A stretch of 64,000 nucleotides of DNA from Thioclava marina (GCF_002020135.1 NZ_MPZS01000001.1:744001-808000); one strand, 5' to 3'; shown: positions 42,329 to 52,214, counted from the stretch's first letter. Notes: a model not told the origin generated them from the letters alone. Made by a program: numbers and translations.

Positions 42329-44458
42329 TCAGCTGCGCGCCTGACGCACGATATCGAGGATCTCGCGTGCGGCGAGCGGGATATTGGTCCCCGGTCCGAA
42401 GATCGCTTTCACCCCGGCTTTCTTGAGGAAATCGTAATCCTGCTGCGGGATCACGCCGCCGCAGATCACGATGATATCCTCGGCGCCCTTCTCCTTGAGC
42501 GCCTCGATCAGCTTCGGTGCCAGCGTCTTGTGACCGGCGGCCTGCGACGAAATGCCAACCACGTGCACATCGTTGTCGATCGCGTCCTGTGCGGCTTCCT
42601 CGGGCGTCTGGAAGAGCGGGCCCACATCGACGTCGAACCCGATATCGGCAAAGGCGGTCGCGATCACCTTGGCGCCGCGATCATGGCCGTCCTGCCCCAT
42701 CTTCACCACCAGCATGCGCGGGCGGCGGCCTTCTTCCTCGGCGAAGGTCTCCACGTCCTTCTGGATCTGCGCAAAGCCCTCATCGCCGTCATAGGCCGCG
42801 CCATAGACACCGGCGAGCGTCTTCACCTCGGCCCGGTGACGGCCGAACACCTTTTCCATCGCCATCGAGATTTCTCCCACAGAGGCCCGGGCGCGCGCAG
42901 CTTCCACCGCCGCCTCGAGCAGGTTGCCTCCCTCGGACGCACGCCGCGTCAGTTCTTCGAGCGCCGCCTGACAGGCCGCCTCGTCGCGGGTCGCGCGCAT
43001 CTTCTCGAGCCGCGCGATCTGGGCCTCGCGCACCTTCACGTTGTCGATATCGAGAATGTCGATCGGGTCTTCCTTCGCGAGGCGGTACTTGTTCACCCCC
43101 ACGATCACCTCTTCGCCGCGGTCGATCATCGCCTGACGCCGCGCCGCCGATTCCTCGATACGCAGTTTCGGCATGCCCGAGGCCACGGCCTTGGTCATGC
43201 CGCCCATCTCCTCGACCTCCTCGATCAGCTTCCACGCCTCCTCGGCGAGCTTCGCGGTCAGCGTCTCGACATAATAGGAGCCCGCGAGCGGATCGACGAC
43301 ATTGGTGATGCCGGTCTCTTCCTGCAGGATCAGCTGCGTGTTGCGCGCAATCCGGGCCGAAAATTCGGTGGGCAGCGCAATCGCCTCGTCGAGCGCGTTG
43401 GTGTGCAGCGACTGGGTGCCCCCCAGCGCCGCCGCCATCGCCTCGTAAGCGGTGCGCACGACGTTGTTGTAGGGGTCCTGCTCCTGCAGGCTCACGCCCG
43501 AGGTCTGGCAGTGCGTGCGCAGCATCATCGAGCCGGGTTTCTTCGGCTCGAATTCCGACATGATGCGATGCCACAGCATCCGCGCCGCGCGCAGCTTCGC
43601 GACTTCCATGAAGAAGTTCATCCCGATCGCGAAGAAGAACGACAGACGGCCTGCGAACTTGTCGACATCCATCCCCGCCTTGATCGCGGTGCGCACATAT
43701 TCGCGCCCGTCAGCCAGCGTGTAGGCGAGCTCCTGCACGAGGTTCGCGCCCGCTTCCTGCATGTGGTAGCCCGAGATCGAGATCGAGTTGAACTTCGGCA
43801 TCTCGTTCGAGGTGTATTCGATGATATCCGCGATGATCCGCATCGAGGGCTCGGGCGGATAGATATAGGTGTTGCGGACCATGAACTCCTTGAGGATGTC
43901 GTTCTGGATCGTGCCCGACAGCACCGCGCGATCATGGCCCTGCTCTTCGCCGGTGACGATGAAATTCGCCAGAACCGGGATCACCGCGCCGTTCATCGTC
44001 ATCGAGACCGACACCTTGTCGAGCGGAATGCCGTCGAACAGGATCTTCATGTCCTCGACGCTGTCGATCGCCACACCGGCCTTGCCGACATCGCCCACCA
44101 CGCGCGGGTGATCGGAATCGTAGCCGCGGTGCGTCGCGAGGTCGAAGGCCACCGACACGCCCTGCTGACCGGCAGCGAGCGCCTTGCGATAGAAGGCGTT
44201 CGACTCCTCGGCCGTCGAAAAGCCCGCATATTGCCGGATCGTCCAGGGGCGACCAGCATACATCGTCGCGCGCGGACCACGGGTGAAGGGCGCAAGCCCC
44301 GGCATCGTGCCGAGATGATCGAGCCCGGCCGTGTCCTCTTCGGTATAGAGCGGCTTGACCTCGATCCCCTCCAGCGTCTGCCAGTTGAGATCCTCGAGCG
44401 GCTTGCCGCGCAGCTCCTTCTCGGCGAGGTTACGCCATTCCTCTTTCTTGTCCGTCAT
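42329..44458 (-). CDS. scpA: Methylmalonyl-CoA mutase
   Basis: Adenosylcobalamin enzyme that isomerises methylmalonyl-CoA to succinyl-CoA, ending propionyl-CoA assimilation. It has 709 residues, the single-polypeptide form. Substrate barrel: [39 protein letters not shown] and [14 protein letters not shown]. The C-terminal B12 domain carries [11 protein letters not shown] (DxHxxG), [11 protein letters not shown] and [10 protein letters not shown]. The start [16 protein letters not shown] was chosen over an open upstream frame. In the same block as pccA and pccB, separated from pccA by an oppositely oriented DUF4174 gene. Confidence 0.95.
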   Translation of the reverse strand: MTDKKEEWRNLAEKELRGKPLEDLNWQTLEGIEVKPLYTEEDTAGLDHLGTMPGLAPFTRGPRATMYAGRPWTIRQYAGFSTAEESNAFYRKALAAGQQGVSVAFDLATHRGYDSDHPRVVGDVGKAGVAIDSVEDMKILFDGIPLDKVSVSMTMNGAVIPVLANFIVTGEEQGHDRAVLSGTIQNDILKEFMVRNTYIYPPEPSMRIIADIIEYTSNEMPKFNSISISGYHMQEAGANLVQELAYTLADGREYVRTAIKAGMDVDKFAGRLSFFFAIGMNFFMEVAKLRAARMLWHRIMSEFEPKKPGSMMLRTHCQTSGVSLQEQDPYNNVVRTAYEAMAAALGGTQSLHTNALDEAIALPTEFSARIARNTQLILQEETGITNVVDPLAGSYYVETLTAKLAEEAWKLIEEVEEMGGMTKAVASGMPKLRIEESAARRQAMIDRGEEVIVGVNKYRLAKEDPIDILDIDNVKVREAQIARLEKMRATRDEAACQAALEELTRRASEGGNLLEAAVEAARARASVGEISMAMEKVFGRHRAEVKTLAGVYGAAYDGDEGFAQIQKDVETFAEEEGRRPRMLVVKMGQDGHDRGAKVIATAFADIGFDVDVGPLFQTPEEAAQDAIDNDVHVVGISSQAAGHKTLAPKLIEALKEKGAEDIIVICGGVIPQQDYDFLKKAGVKAIFGPGTNIPLAAREILDIVRQARS

Positions 44459-44634
44459 GGCCTTGTCCTTCTTCCACTCACGCCGCGGCGGGGTGTGCCC
44501 CCGCATCTGCGGTCATCTGGTCTCAGTCAACTTGCTCCGCGTGCCCGAAAGGTGCGGAAAATCGCGATAATTCGTGCCGCCCGGCATGGTGCGAGGCCCC
44601 GGGCGTGCCTATATTCAGGATCAAAGAGGAGCCG

Positions 44635-45090
44635 ATGACCCCACGTTTGACCCTTGGAATCGCTGCGTTTCTCGCATGGCTGCCCTTTGGCGCCATGGCG
44701 CAGGACGCGCCCGTCCCGCTGGCCGCCCCCTTCGCGCCCATCTCGGGTGCCGACGCAGATCTCGATGCGCTGAAATGGCAGGCCCGGCCCATCGTCGTCT
44801 TCGCCGACAGCGCGCTCGATCCCGCCTTCAAGGAACAGATGCGATATCTCGAGACGAGCTGGCCCGAGCTGGCCGCACGCGACGTGGTCGTCATCACCGA
44901 TACCAGCCCCGATCCGGCCAGCGACATCCGCACCAAGCTGCGCCCGCGCGGCTTCTCGCTCGTGATCATCGCCAAGGACGGCACGGTGAACCTGCGCAAA
45001 CCCGCCCCCTGGGACGCGCGCGAGATCCTGCGCTCGATCGACAAGATGCCGATCCGGCGCGAGGAGATGCGCGAGATGCGCGGCTTCTGA
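44635..45090 (+). CDS. DUF4174 domain-containing exported protein
   Basis: A 151-residue protein with a signal peptide (MTPRLTLGIAAFLAWLPFGAMA). The DUF4174 region (about 45-145) has a thioredoxin-like beta-alpha pattern: RPIVVFADSALDPAFKEQM, DVVVITDT, FSLVIIAKDGTVNLRKPAPW. No CxxC motif. It is the only plus-strand gene between pccA and mcm. Function unknown. Confidence 0.85.
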   Translation: MTPRLTLGIAAFLAWLPFGAMAQDAPVPLAAPFAPISGADADLDALKWQARPIVVFADSALDPAFKEQMRYLETSWPELAARDVVVITDTSPDPASDIRTKLRPRGFSLVIIAKDGTVNLRKPAPWDAREILRSIDKMPIRREEMREMRGF

Positions 45091-45170
45091 GCACGCCCCA
45101 TAGGGGCGCGCCCCGCCGTGGCGGGATCGGCCGGTTGCCCGACCTCCCTATGCCACGGCGCGATCGCCAC

Positions 45171-47174
45171 TTATTCGAACTCCATGATGATGTCGTCCAC
45201 GGCAAGGCTCGCGCCCGCCTCGGCATTGACCTTCTTCACGATGCCCTTCTTCTCGGCGCGCAGGATGTTTTCCATCTTCATCGCCTCGACGGTGGCCAAC
45301 GCCTGACCTTCCTGCACCTCGTCGCCCTCGGCCACGTTGATCTTCACCACCAGACCCGGCATCGGGCAGAGCAGGAATTTCGACGTATCCGGCGGCAGTT
45401 TCACCGGCATCAGCTGCGCAAGCTCGTGCTGGCGCGGGGTGCGGACATGGACCTTGAGATCGGCACCGCGCACGCGGATGCGGAAGCCCATCGGCACCTT
45501 GCCGACCTTGAGCACCAGCGGCGCGCCATCGACGCTCAGTTTCGCCAGCGGTTGGCCCGGGGTCCAGTCGCTCTCGACGCGCATCTCGTCACCATCCTCG
45601 AAGATGACGGTAGAGCCCTGCTTGTCGGCATTGACGGTGAGCGGGAAGCTCTCGCCCTGAAGCGAAACGACCCAGTTCTTGCCCACCATGCGCTCGTGAT
45701 TGCCCAGCGTTCCGGAAATCTTCGTGCGGCGGATCTCGGCCACACGCTCCATCGCGGCGGTGGCGGCGGCGACACGGCGCAGCATGTGCTGCGACAGCGT
45801 CACGCCCTCGAAGCCCTCGGGATATTCCTCGGCGATGAAGGCGGTGGTGATATTGCCGGTCACGAAGCGGTCGTGATCCATCACCGCGGCGCAGAACGGC
45901 AGGTTGTGACCGATCCCCTCCACCTCGAACGTATCGAGCGCGAGACGCATCTCCTCGATCGCCTCTTCGCGGGTCGGAGCCCAGGTGCAGAGCTTGGCGA
46001 TCATCGGGTCGTAGAACATCGAGATCTCGCCGCCCTCATAGACGCCGGTATCGTTGCGCACGATGCCACCCGTGGACGACTGGCCTTCCACCGGCGGGCG
46101 GTAGCGGGTCAGACGACCGATCGAGGGCAGGAAGTTGCGGTAAGGGTCCTCGGCGTAGAGACGGCTCTCGATCGCCCAGCCGTGGATGCCGATATCCTTC
46201 TGCTCGAAGGGCAGCTTCTCGCCATCGGCCACGCGGATCATCTGCTCGACAAGGTCGATGCCGGTGATCAGCTCGGTAACGGGGTGTTCCACCTGCAGAC
46301 GGGTGTTCATCTCGAGGAAGTAGAAGTTCTTCTCGCCATCGACGATGAATTCCACGGTGCCCGCGCTGGTGTAATCCACGGCCTTGGCCAGAGCCACGGC
46401 CTGCTCGCCCATCGCCTTGCGGGTCTCGGGGTCGAGGAAGGGCGAGGGCGCCTCTTCGATGACCTTCTGGTTACGGCGCTGGATCGAGCATTCACGCTCG
46501 TTCAGGTAGACGCAGTTGCCGTGCTTGTCGGCCAGCACCTGGATCTCGATGTGGCGCGGCTGCGTGACGAATTTCTCGATGAAGATACGATCGTCGCCGA
46601 AGCTGTTCGCGGCTTCGTTCTTCGAGGACTGGAAGCCCTCGCGCGCTTCCTCGGCGTTCCACGCGATCCGCATCCCCTTGCCGCCACCACCGGCGGAGGC
46701 CTTGATCATCACCGGGTAGCCGATCTGATCCGAGATCTTCACCGCCTCGTCCGCATCCTCGATCAGCCCCATGTAACCGGGAACGGTCGAGACGCCCGCT
46801 TCCTGCGCGAGCTTCTTCGAGGTGATCTTGTCGCCCATCGCCTCGATCGCGCCCGAGGGCGGCCCGATGAAGGCAACGCCCTCTTTCTCGAGCGCTTCGG
46901 CGAATTTCATGTTCTCCGACAGGAAGCCGTAGCCCGGGTGCACCGCTTCGGCGCCGGTCTGACGGATCGCGTCCATGATCTTGTCGATCACGATATAAGA
47001 CTGGTTCGCGGGGGGCGGACCGATATGGACGGCCTCGTCGGCCATCTGGACATGCAGCGCCTGCGCATCGGCATCGGAATAGACGGCGACCGTCTTGATG
47101 CCCATCTTCTGCGCCGACTTGATGACGCGGCAGGCGATCTCGCCACGGTTGGCGATCAGGATTTTCTTGAACAT
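45171..47174 (-). CDS. pccA: Propionyl-CoA carboxylase, alpha subunit (biotin carboxylase + BCCP)
   Basis: Carboxylates biotin with bicarbonate and ATP and delivers it to PccB. It has 667 residues. Biotin carboxylase domain (about 1-450: MFKKILIANRGEIACRVIKS, the ATP-grasp loop KASAGGGGKGMRI, EMNTRLQVEHPVTE), a BT linker domain, and the C-terminal biotinyl domain with ATVEAMKMENIL (biotinylated Lys between the two Met). The start at 47174 is the family start; the frame is open further upstream only by chance. Confidence 0.96.
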   Translation of the reverse strand: MFKKILIANRGEIACRVIKSAQKMGIKTVAVYSDADAQALHVQMADEAVHIGPPPANQSYIVIDKIMDAIRQTGAEAVHPGYGFLSENMKFAEALEKEGVAFIGPPSGAIEAMGDKITSKKLAQEAGVSTVPGYMGLIEDADEAVKISDQIGYPVMIKASAGGGGKGMRIAWNAEEAREGFQSSKNEAANSFGDDRIFIEKFVTQPRHIEIQVLADKHGNCVYLNERECSIQRRNQKVIEEAPSPFLDPETRKAMGEQAVALAKAVDYTSAGTVEFIVDGEKNFYFLEMNTRLQVEHPVTELITGIDLVEQMIRVADGEKLPFEQKDIGIHGWAIESRLYAEDPYRNFLPSIGRLTRYRPPVEGQSSTGGIVRNDTGVYEGGEISMFYDPMIAKLCTWAPTREEAIEEMRLALDTFEVEGIGHNLPFCAAVMDHDRFVTGNITTAFIAEEYPEGFEGVTLSQHMLRRVAAATAAMERVAEIRRTKISGTLGNHERMVGKNWVVSLQGESFPLTVNADKQGSTVIFEDGDEMRVESDWTPGQPLAKLSVDGAPLVLKVGKVPMGFRIRVRGADLKVHVRTPRQHELAQLMPVKLPPDTSKFLLCPMPGLVVKINVAEGDEVQEGQALATVEAMKMENILRAEKKGIVKKVNAEAGASLAVDDIIMEFE

Positions 47175-47248
47175 GTCAGGTCCTTCCCTTCCGGCGCGGG
47201 AGGGGCATCCCCCCGCCCCGCTTGTCGTGTTCTTGATGAGAGACAAAA

Positions 47249-47285
47249 GAAAAACCGCCACCGGGGCAGTCAGCCCCGATGACGG
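47249..47285 (-). terminator. Rho-independent terminator after the glycine-zipper lipoprotein gene
   Basis: On the minus strand, CCGTCATCGGGGC and GCCCCGGTGGCGG form a 13-bp stem with two G-U pairs and a 5-nt loop, followed by TTTTTC and more T. It lies between the lipoprotein gene and pccA, so pccA may also need its own promoter or read-through. Confidence 0.75.
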
Positions 47286-47326
47286 TCGCATTCGTGATCG
47301 ACGCGGTCAGAGCCGCGCGGTCGAAC

Positions 47327-47533
47327 TCAGTAGCTCGGCGAACAGACGCCGGCGTCGTCGCAATAGGTGCCCGCGAGCGCGCCGAGGGCCGCACCGGCGA
47401 CGATGTTGTTGTCGGTCGCATCCGCGATGACCGCGCCGCCGGCCGCACCGGCGAGGGCGCGCTGGCCATCGGTTTGCATGCAGCCCGCGAGAGCGAGACC
47501 GGCAACGAGAAGAAGGATCGGGGTTTTGCGCAT
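47327..47533 (-). CDS. Small lipoprotein with glycine-zipper segment
   Basis: A 68-residue protein. The lipoprotein signal MRKTPILLLVAGLALAGC has the lipobox LAGC at 15-18. The mature part contains Gly/Ala-rich membrane-active repeats (ALAGAAGGAVIADATDN, VAGAALGALAG), as in glycine-zipper outer-membrane lipoproteins, and ends CDDAGVCSPSY with two Cys. It lies upstream of pccA on the same strand, but its terminator suggests separate transcription. Role unknown. Confidence 0.8.
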   Translation of the reverse strand: MRKTPILLLVAGLALAGCMQTDGQRALAGAAGGAVIADATDNNIVAGAALGALAGTYCDDAGVCSPSY

Positions 47534-47870
47534 GAGAGACTGCCTCCGTGAGCGATTATCGTTGCGCCGATTTTTATCGCGATCGCGTGAAAAGCCAACG
47601 CAAAAGTGACGCGCGAAAGCGTCGCATCGCGCGCATCGGCAGCACACCGCTCATTCCCCGACCGAACAGAGGAAAAAGTCTGCGGCCCGACCATCAGATC
47701 AGGCCGCAGATAAAGGGAAGGGGTAGGGATTTTACGCGGTCCACGAATAAAGGGGACAATGTGGCCCGCCCCTTGAACTTGGGCGCTCGGCTCGCGGATT
47801 GCAAAGGCGAAATCGCCACAACCCTGAGGGTCGGCGCTTTGCTGCCAATGCGCGTTTTCCACGAGCGGAT
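47534..47870 (-). other. 337-bp gap between the glycine-zipper lipoprotein and the upstream small gene
   Basis: It holds a minus-strand terminator (listed) and presumably the lipoprotein promoter near 47534-47600, where an AT-rich stretch (TTATCGTTGCG, TTTTTATCG) occurs. Plus-strand open frames here overlap the real minus-strand gene and look like shadows. No other feature seen. Confidence 0.5.
47672..47710 (-). terminator. Rho-independent terminator of the small acidic-tail gene
   Basis: On the minus strand TCTGCGGCC and GGCCGCAGA form a perfect 9-bp stem with a 14-nt loop, followed by CTTTTTCC. It lies about 160 bp after the stop at 47871. Confidence 0.75.
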
Positions 47871-48263
47871 TCATGCCCAGTCCTCATCCTCGTCTTCATC
47901 GAACTCGAATGCGCCCGGATCGGCGAAAACTTCCGGGAAAGAGGCTTCCGCCCGCTTCACGTCGATGCGCAGCAGCGCCTCGTAGCTTTCGGGATCGAAC
48001 GGGTCTTCGGCCGGGACGACCTCTCGGCCGAACAGCCAGCTGATCCGGCCCGCGTCGAGATTGCCGCGCTCGAACGGCTCTTCGCCGAAATGGGTCCACA
48101 GCGCGGCCATGAAGCCCGCATCGGCCTTGCGATCCGCGCTCGCCCGGTCGGCGTAACGCTCACGGCGGATGATCTTCGTCGCGCCCTTCTTGTTGGCGCG
48201 GCGAATGGTGAACTGGAAATCGGTCGAGGGCAGACGCCCCGGGAACCCGCGATGCTTCAGCAC
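47871..48263 (-). CDS. Conserved hypothetical protein with acidic C-terminus, in the pcc block
   Basis: A 130-residue protein, soluble. The N-terminus is basic (LKHRGFPGRLPSTDFQFTIR, RANKKGATKIIRRERYADR), the middle reads MAALWTHFGEEPFERGN, and the C-terminus is very acidic (FEFDEDEDEDWA). A GTG start at 48263 is proposed because GGGGAGGG precedes it at proper spacing; no ATG fits. Not recognised as a named family. It lies between pccB and pccA on the same strand. Confidence 0.75.
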   Translation of the reverse strand: MLKHRGFPGRLPSTDFQFTIRRANKKGATKIIRRERYADRASADRKADAGFMAALWTHFGEEPFERGNLDAGRISWLFGREVVPAEDPFDPESYEALLRIDVKRAEASFPEVFADPGAFEFDEDEDEDWA

Positions 48264-48403
48264 GATGCACCCTCCCCTGCGGCCCTGCGCAAACCGCAGC
48301 GAGCGACGATGCAGCACGCATCGCGCGTCAACGCATAAGCCAATGGATTTTCATGAGATTTGATCCGCCCACGGCGCTTTGCCCGGGCATGGATCGGGTC
48401 AGC

Positions 48404-48432
48404 CGGGGCGAGGTACAGGCGTCCTCGCCCCG
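48404..48432 (-). terminator. Hairpin downstream of the 38-residue lipoprotein gene
   Basis: A perfect 10-bp stem (CGGGGCGAGG / CCTCGCCCCG) with a 9-nt loop, 9 bp after the stop codon; no T-run follows on the minus strand. Confidence 0.6.
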
Positions 48433-48440
48433 TGCTGGGA

Positions 48441-48557
48441 TTACTTGTACTTGCCGGTGTAGACCGGCTCAGCGGTAACCGGGGCCGCGGGCTCGGGCTT
48501 GGGCGCACAAGCTGCGACGAAGGCAACGAGAGCCAGCGCGATGAGAGCTTTCGACAT
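48441..48557 (-). CDS. 38-residue lipoprotein
   Basis: A very short gene with clear coding marks: ATG preceded by AGGAGA at proper spacing, a lipoprotein signal MSKALIALALVAFVAAC with lipobox VAAC (Cys17), then a Pro/Glu-rich mature part (APKPEPAAPVTAEPVYTGKY) of 22 residues. A stable hairpin follows the TAA. It sits between pccB and pccA on the same strand. Probably membrane-anchored at the periplasmic face; function unknown. Confidence 0.75.
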   Translation of the reverse strand: MSKALIALALVAFVAACAPKPEPAAPVTAEPVYTGKYK

Positions 48558-48777
48558 GTCGTTCTCCTGTCCGTGGACGCCATGGGACCAAAACCGGCCA
48601 CCTGTGCGCCCTCAAGTTCCGGGAAGGGAGGATTCCCGTTCCCGAACGACAGGTTAGCCCGCAAAGCGAAATCACGGAAGCGCGATTTCATCGTGAGCGA
48701 CCCGGCCCTCCCGATGGCGCGCGACGCCACGGCCGACGCGTCTGCGCCCGCTGCGTGATCTGTCCGGCTTTGCGCCA

Positions 48778-49287
48778 TCAGTAGAACTCCCATACGCATT
48801 TCCCGTCCTCGACCGAGAAACTGTCGAAATATTGCACCGCCTCGGGAGCGGCTTCTCCGAACGCGACCACCCTGTCCGAGAGGCTCACGATCACCTGTTC
48901 GGGCTCGGGCGCGGGGCTGGCCAGTCGCGGCGCGACCCATCCGTTGCACAGCGCCTCGATATCCCCCAGCGCGATCTCGGGCGCGAGCGGGCTCGGCCCT
49001 CCGATCTGCGGCGCGAGAAAGCGGAACCGATAGGTCAGACCATTCGTCCCGGCAGCCGTGTGGATCACGTCGACCCACCAGACCTTCTGCCCCGAAGGCA
49101 CCGGGATCGCCTTGCCCTGCGTGCCGTCGGGCCCGTCGCCGGGTCCCAGATCGTCCGGGTGCATCAACAGCCCGTAATCGGGAACCGGCGAGACCTCGCG
49201 CAGCTCCTGCGCCATGGCGGGGCACGCCAGAACCAGCCCGGCCAGAAGACCGGCAATGCCGTTCAAAGTCGCGCGCCTCGCCTCCAT
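48778..49287 (-). CDS. Exported hypothetical protein downstream of pccB
   Basis: A 169-residue protein. The signal peptide MEARRATLNGIAGLLAGLVLACPAMA ends near residue 26. The mature part contains PVPDYGLLMHPDDLGPGDG, VWWVDVIHTAAGTNGLTYRFRF and IEALCNGWVAPRLA, and ends with KCVWEFY. The start follows GAGGAGG, 8 bp after the pccB stop, so it is cotranscribed with pccB. No named function recognised. Confidence 0.82.
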   Translation of the reverse strand: MEARRATLNGIAGLLAGLVLACPAMAQELREVSPVPDYGLLMHPDDLGPGDGPDGTQGKAIPVPSGQKVWWVDVIHTAAGTNGLTYRFRFLAPQIGGPSPLAPEIALGDIEALCNGWVAPRLASPAPEPEQVIVSLSDRVVAFGEAAPEAVQYFDSFSVEDGKCVWEFY

Positions 49288-49295
49288 TCGCCTCC

Positions 49296-50828
49296 TCAGA
49301 GCGGGATGTTGTCGTGCTTCTTCCACGGGTTGGTGAGCTTCTTCGAACGCAGCGATGCGAAGGCACGTGCCACCCGGCGGCGCGTCGAGCGCGGCTGGAT
49401 CACCTCGTCGATGAAGCCCTTCTCGGCCGCCACGAACGGGTTCGCGAAACGGTCCTCGTAGTTCTGCGTCCGCGCCGCGATCTTCTCGGCATCGCCCAGT
49501 TCAGACCGGTAGAGGATCTCGACCGCACCCTTCGCGCCCATCACAGCGATCTCGGCAGTGGGCCAGGCGTAGTTGAAATCGCCCCGCAGGTGTTTCGAGG
49601 CCATGACGTCGTAAGCGCCGCCATAGGCCTTGCGGGTGATCACGGTCACTTTCGGCACCGTGGCCTCGCCATAGGCGAACAGCAGTTTCGCGCCGTGCTT
49701 GATGACGCCGTTATATTCCTGGCTGGTGCCCGGCAGGAAGCCCGGCACGTCCACGAGCGTCAGGATCGGAATTTCGAACGCGTCGCAGAAGCGCACGAAG
49801 CGTGCAGCCTTGCGGCTCGAATCGATGTCCAGACAGCCCGCCAGCACCATCGGCTGGTTCGCCACGACACCCACGGTCTGACCTTCGAGACGGATGAAAC
49901 CGGTGATGATATTGCCCGCGTAATCCTTCTGGATCTCGAAGAAATCACCCTCGTCGGCGATCTTCAGGATGAGTTCCTTCATATCGTAGGGCGTGTTCGG
50001 GTTCGACGGGATCAACGTGTCGAGCGACGCCTCGATCCGGTCCACCTCGTCGAAGAACGGACGCACCGGCGCCTTTTCACGGTTCGACAGCGGCAGGAAG
50101 TCGATCAGGCGACGGGTTTCGAACAGCGCCTCGACATCGTTTTCATAGGCACCGTCGGCGACCGAGCTTTTCTTGGTATGGGTGGAGGCGCCGCCCAACT
50201 CCTCGGCGGTGACGACCTCGTTGGTCACCGTCTTCACCACGTCGGGGCCGGTCACGAACATGTAGGACGAATCCTTCACCATGAAGATGAAGTCGGTCAT
50301 CGCGGGCGAGTAGACGGCGCCGCCCGCACAGGGGCCCATGATCAGCGAGATCTGCGGAACCACGCCCGAGGCCATGATATTGCGCTGGAACACGTCGGCA
50401 TAACCTGCGAGCGACGCCACGCCTTCCTGAATGCGCGCCCCGCCCGAATCGTTGATCCCGATGACCGGCGCGCCGTTCTGCACCGCCATATCCATGATCT
50501 TGCAGATCTTCTCGGCATGGGTTTCCGACAGCGAACCGCCGAACACGGTGAAGTCCTGCGAGAACACGTAGACCATACGGCCGTTCACGGTTCCCCAGCC
50601 GGTGACGACGCCGTCGCCATAGGGCTTGCTCTCTTCCATCCCGAAATCGGTGCAGCGATGGGTCTTGAACATGTCGAACTCTTCGAAAGAGCCCTCGTCC
50701 AACAGCAACTCGATGCGCTCGCGCGCGGTCAGCTTGCCCTTCTTGTGCTGCGCTTCGATGCGTTTCTCGCCGCCACCAAGGCGGGCTTCGGCGCGACGGT
50801 GCTCCAGCTCGTTCAGGATGTCTCTCAT
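49296..50828 (-). CDS. pccB: Propionyl-CoA carboxylase, beta subunit (carboxyltransferase)
   Basis: Transfers the carboxyl group from biotin to propionyl-CoA, forming (S)-methylmalonyl-CoA. It has 510 residues of the crotonase-like carboxyltransferase fold. Motifs: [13 protein letters not shown] (oxyanion Gly-Gly), [31 protein letters not shown] and [12 protein letters not shown]. The start [20 protein letters not shown] is the family start. A TTTGCAAA octamer, the PccR core, lies about 70 bp upstream. Confidence 0.96.
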   Translation of the reverse strand: MRDILNELEHRRAEARLGGGEKRIEAQHKKGKLTARERIELLLDEGSFEEFDMFKTHRCTDFGMEESKPYGDGVVTGWGTVNGRMVYVFSQDFTVFGGSLSETHAEKICKIMDMAVQNGAPVIGINDSGGARIQEGVASLAGYADVFQRNIMASGVVPQISLIMGPCAGGAVYSPAMTDFIFMVKDSSYMFVTGPDVVKTVTNEVVTAEELGGASTHTKKSSVADGAYENDVEALFETRRLIDFLPLSNREKAPVRPFFDEVDRIEASLDTLIPSNPNTPYDMKELILKIADEGDFFEIQKDYAGNIITGFIRLEGQTVGVVANQPMVLAGCLDIDSSRKAARFVRFCDAFEIPILTLVDVPGFLPGTSQEYNGVIKHGAKLLFAYGEATVPKVTVITRKAYGGAYDVMASKHLRGDFNYAWPTAEIAVMGAKGAVEILYRSELGDAEKIAARTQNYEDRFANPFVAAEKGFIDEVIQPRSTRRRVARAFASLRSKKLTNPWKKHDNIPL

Positions 50829-50898
50829 GAGGGTCCTCCGAATATTTTCAGGCACCCTATGCCAGACGCAACAATCTTACAAAGGGGATTCGAGAAAA

Positions 50899-50906
50899 TT
50901 TGCAAA
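50899..50906. promoter_or_regulatory. PccR-type TTTGCAAA octamer upstream of pccB
   Basis: A single perfect TTTGCAAA. PccR of Rhodobacter sphaeroides is known to recognise a TTTGCAAA-N4-TTTGCAAA motif; here the octamers expected at N4 on either side are degenerate (about 3 of 8 bases). The location in the divergent region before pccB fits control by the PccR-like protein encoded nearby. Confidence 0.55.
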
Positions 50907-51017
50907 TTATTGGCAGAAGCACGATCGCGAATTGCATAACTGCGAACACGGCCCTTCTTTGTGCCAGACACAATTTCCGCGATGGACAGGTCCTACGCGC
51001 GGCCCTAGCGATTTTCC

Positions 51018-52214
51018 ATGACCTATCTCGACCGCCGCTCACCTCCGCATCTGTCGACCCTCGTGCTCGTCTCGGGGATGGCGGCGTTGTCGCTCAATAT
51101 CTTCCTGCCCTCCCTGCCCGGCATGGCACGTCATTTCGGCGTCGATTACGCGCTGATGCAACTGTCGGTCTCCGCCTACCTCGCGGTCTCGGCGGGTTTC
51201 CAGTTCGTGATCGGCCCGGTCTCGGACCGGTTCGGCCGCCGCCCGGTCCTGATCTCGATGCTGGCGCTGTTCGTGGCCGCGACCATCGGGACGCTTCTGG
51301 CGTCGAACGCACATGTCTTCCTCGCCTTCCGATTGCTTCAGGCCTGCGTGACGACGGCCTTCGTCCTGTCGCGCGCTGCCGTGCGGGACATGGTGCCGGG
51401 GCCGCAGGCCGCCTCGATGATCGGCTATGTCACGATGGGCATGTCGCTGGTGCCGATGATCGGCCCGGTAATCGGCGGGATTTTCGATCAATGGTTCGGA
51501 TGGCAGGCGAATTTCCTGATGCTGCTGGTCTGCGGGCTGGCGGTGCTCGCGCTGGTCTGGGCCGATATGGGCGAGACCGCAACCGGCAGCGGACTGGGCT
51601 TCGCCGATCAGCTGCGTGCCTATCCGACCCTGCTGCGCTCGCAACGCTTCTGGGGCTATTGCCTCTCGGCGGCCTTCGCCTCGGGGCTGTTCTTCGCCTA
51701 TCTGGGCGGCGCGCCCTTCGTCGGCACGCGGGTCTTCGGGCTGAGTTCGGCACAGGTCGGGCTCTATTTCGCGCTGCCCGCGGTGGGCTATGGGCTGGGC
51801 AACTTCCTCTCCGGGCGCTTCGCGGCGCATCTGGGGATGGACCGGATGGTTCTGATCGGAACGTCGGTCTCGACCTCGGCATTGGTCGCGGCGCTTCTGG
51901 CCGAACTGACAGGCGCCTCGCACCCTTTGATCTTCTTCGGCGCGGTCGGCGTCACCGGCCTCGGCAACGGGCTTTCGCTTCCCTCGGCCACCGCCGGATT
52001 GATGTCCGTGCGCCCGGAACTCGCAGGAACCGCCTCGGGGCTGGGCGCCACGCTGATGATCGGAGGAGGTGCTGCGCTTTCGGCCCTGTCCGGAGCGCTC
52101 CTCCATCCCGGATCCGGTGCGCTGCCGCTGATCCTCGTGATGCTCGCCTCCTCAGCCGCCTCGGTGGCGGCCATCCTCTGGGTCCGCGCCCGTCAGGCCA
52201 GGCTCGGGCTGTGA
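51018..52214 (+). CDS. Bcr/CflA-family MFS drug-type exporter
   Basis: A 398-residue, 12-helix proton-driven exporter. MFS motif A appears as GPVSDRFGRRPVLI between helices 2 and 3; the motif C region is GMSLVPMIGPVIGGIFDQWFG; the Bcr/CflA pattern SLNIFLPSLPGMARHFGVD is near the N-terminus. Divergent from pccB and 63 bp upstream of pccR on the same strand. Substrate unknown; the position suggests a link to propionyl-CoA or organic acid stress (inference). Confidence 0.9.
   Translation: MTYLDRRSPPHLSTLVLVSGMAALSLNIFLPSLPGMARHFGVDYALMQLSVSAYLAVSAGFQFVIGPVSDRFGRRPVLISMLALFVAATIGTLLASNAHVFLAFRLLQACVTTAFVLSRAAVRDMVPGPQAASMIGYVTMGMSLVPMIGPVIGGIFDQWFGWQANFLMLLVCGLAVLALVWADMGETATGSGLGFADQLRAYPTLLRSQRFWGYCLSAAFASGLFFAYLGGAPFVGTRVFGLSSAQVGLYFALPAVGYGLGNFLSGRFAAHLGMDRMVLIGTSVSTSALVAALLAELTGASHPLIFFGAVGVTGLGNGLSLPSATAGLMSVRPELAGTASGLGATLMIGGGAALSALSGALLHPGSGALPLILVMLASSAASVAAILWVRARQARLGL

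Noticed and set aside
42125-44638. 837-codon plus-strand open frame antisense to methylmalonyl-CoA mutase
   Set aside because: Composition is His/Arg/Asp-rich as expected for the complement of a GC-rich coding strand; no domain seen.
44574-47282. 902-codon plus-strand open frame antisense to pccA
   Set aside because: The pccA frame carries all biotin carboxylase motifs; this frame also runs through the real DUF4174 gene in a different frame. It is a codon-bias shadow.
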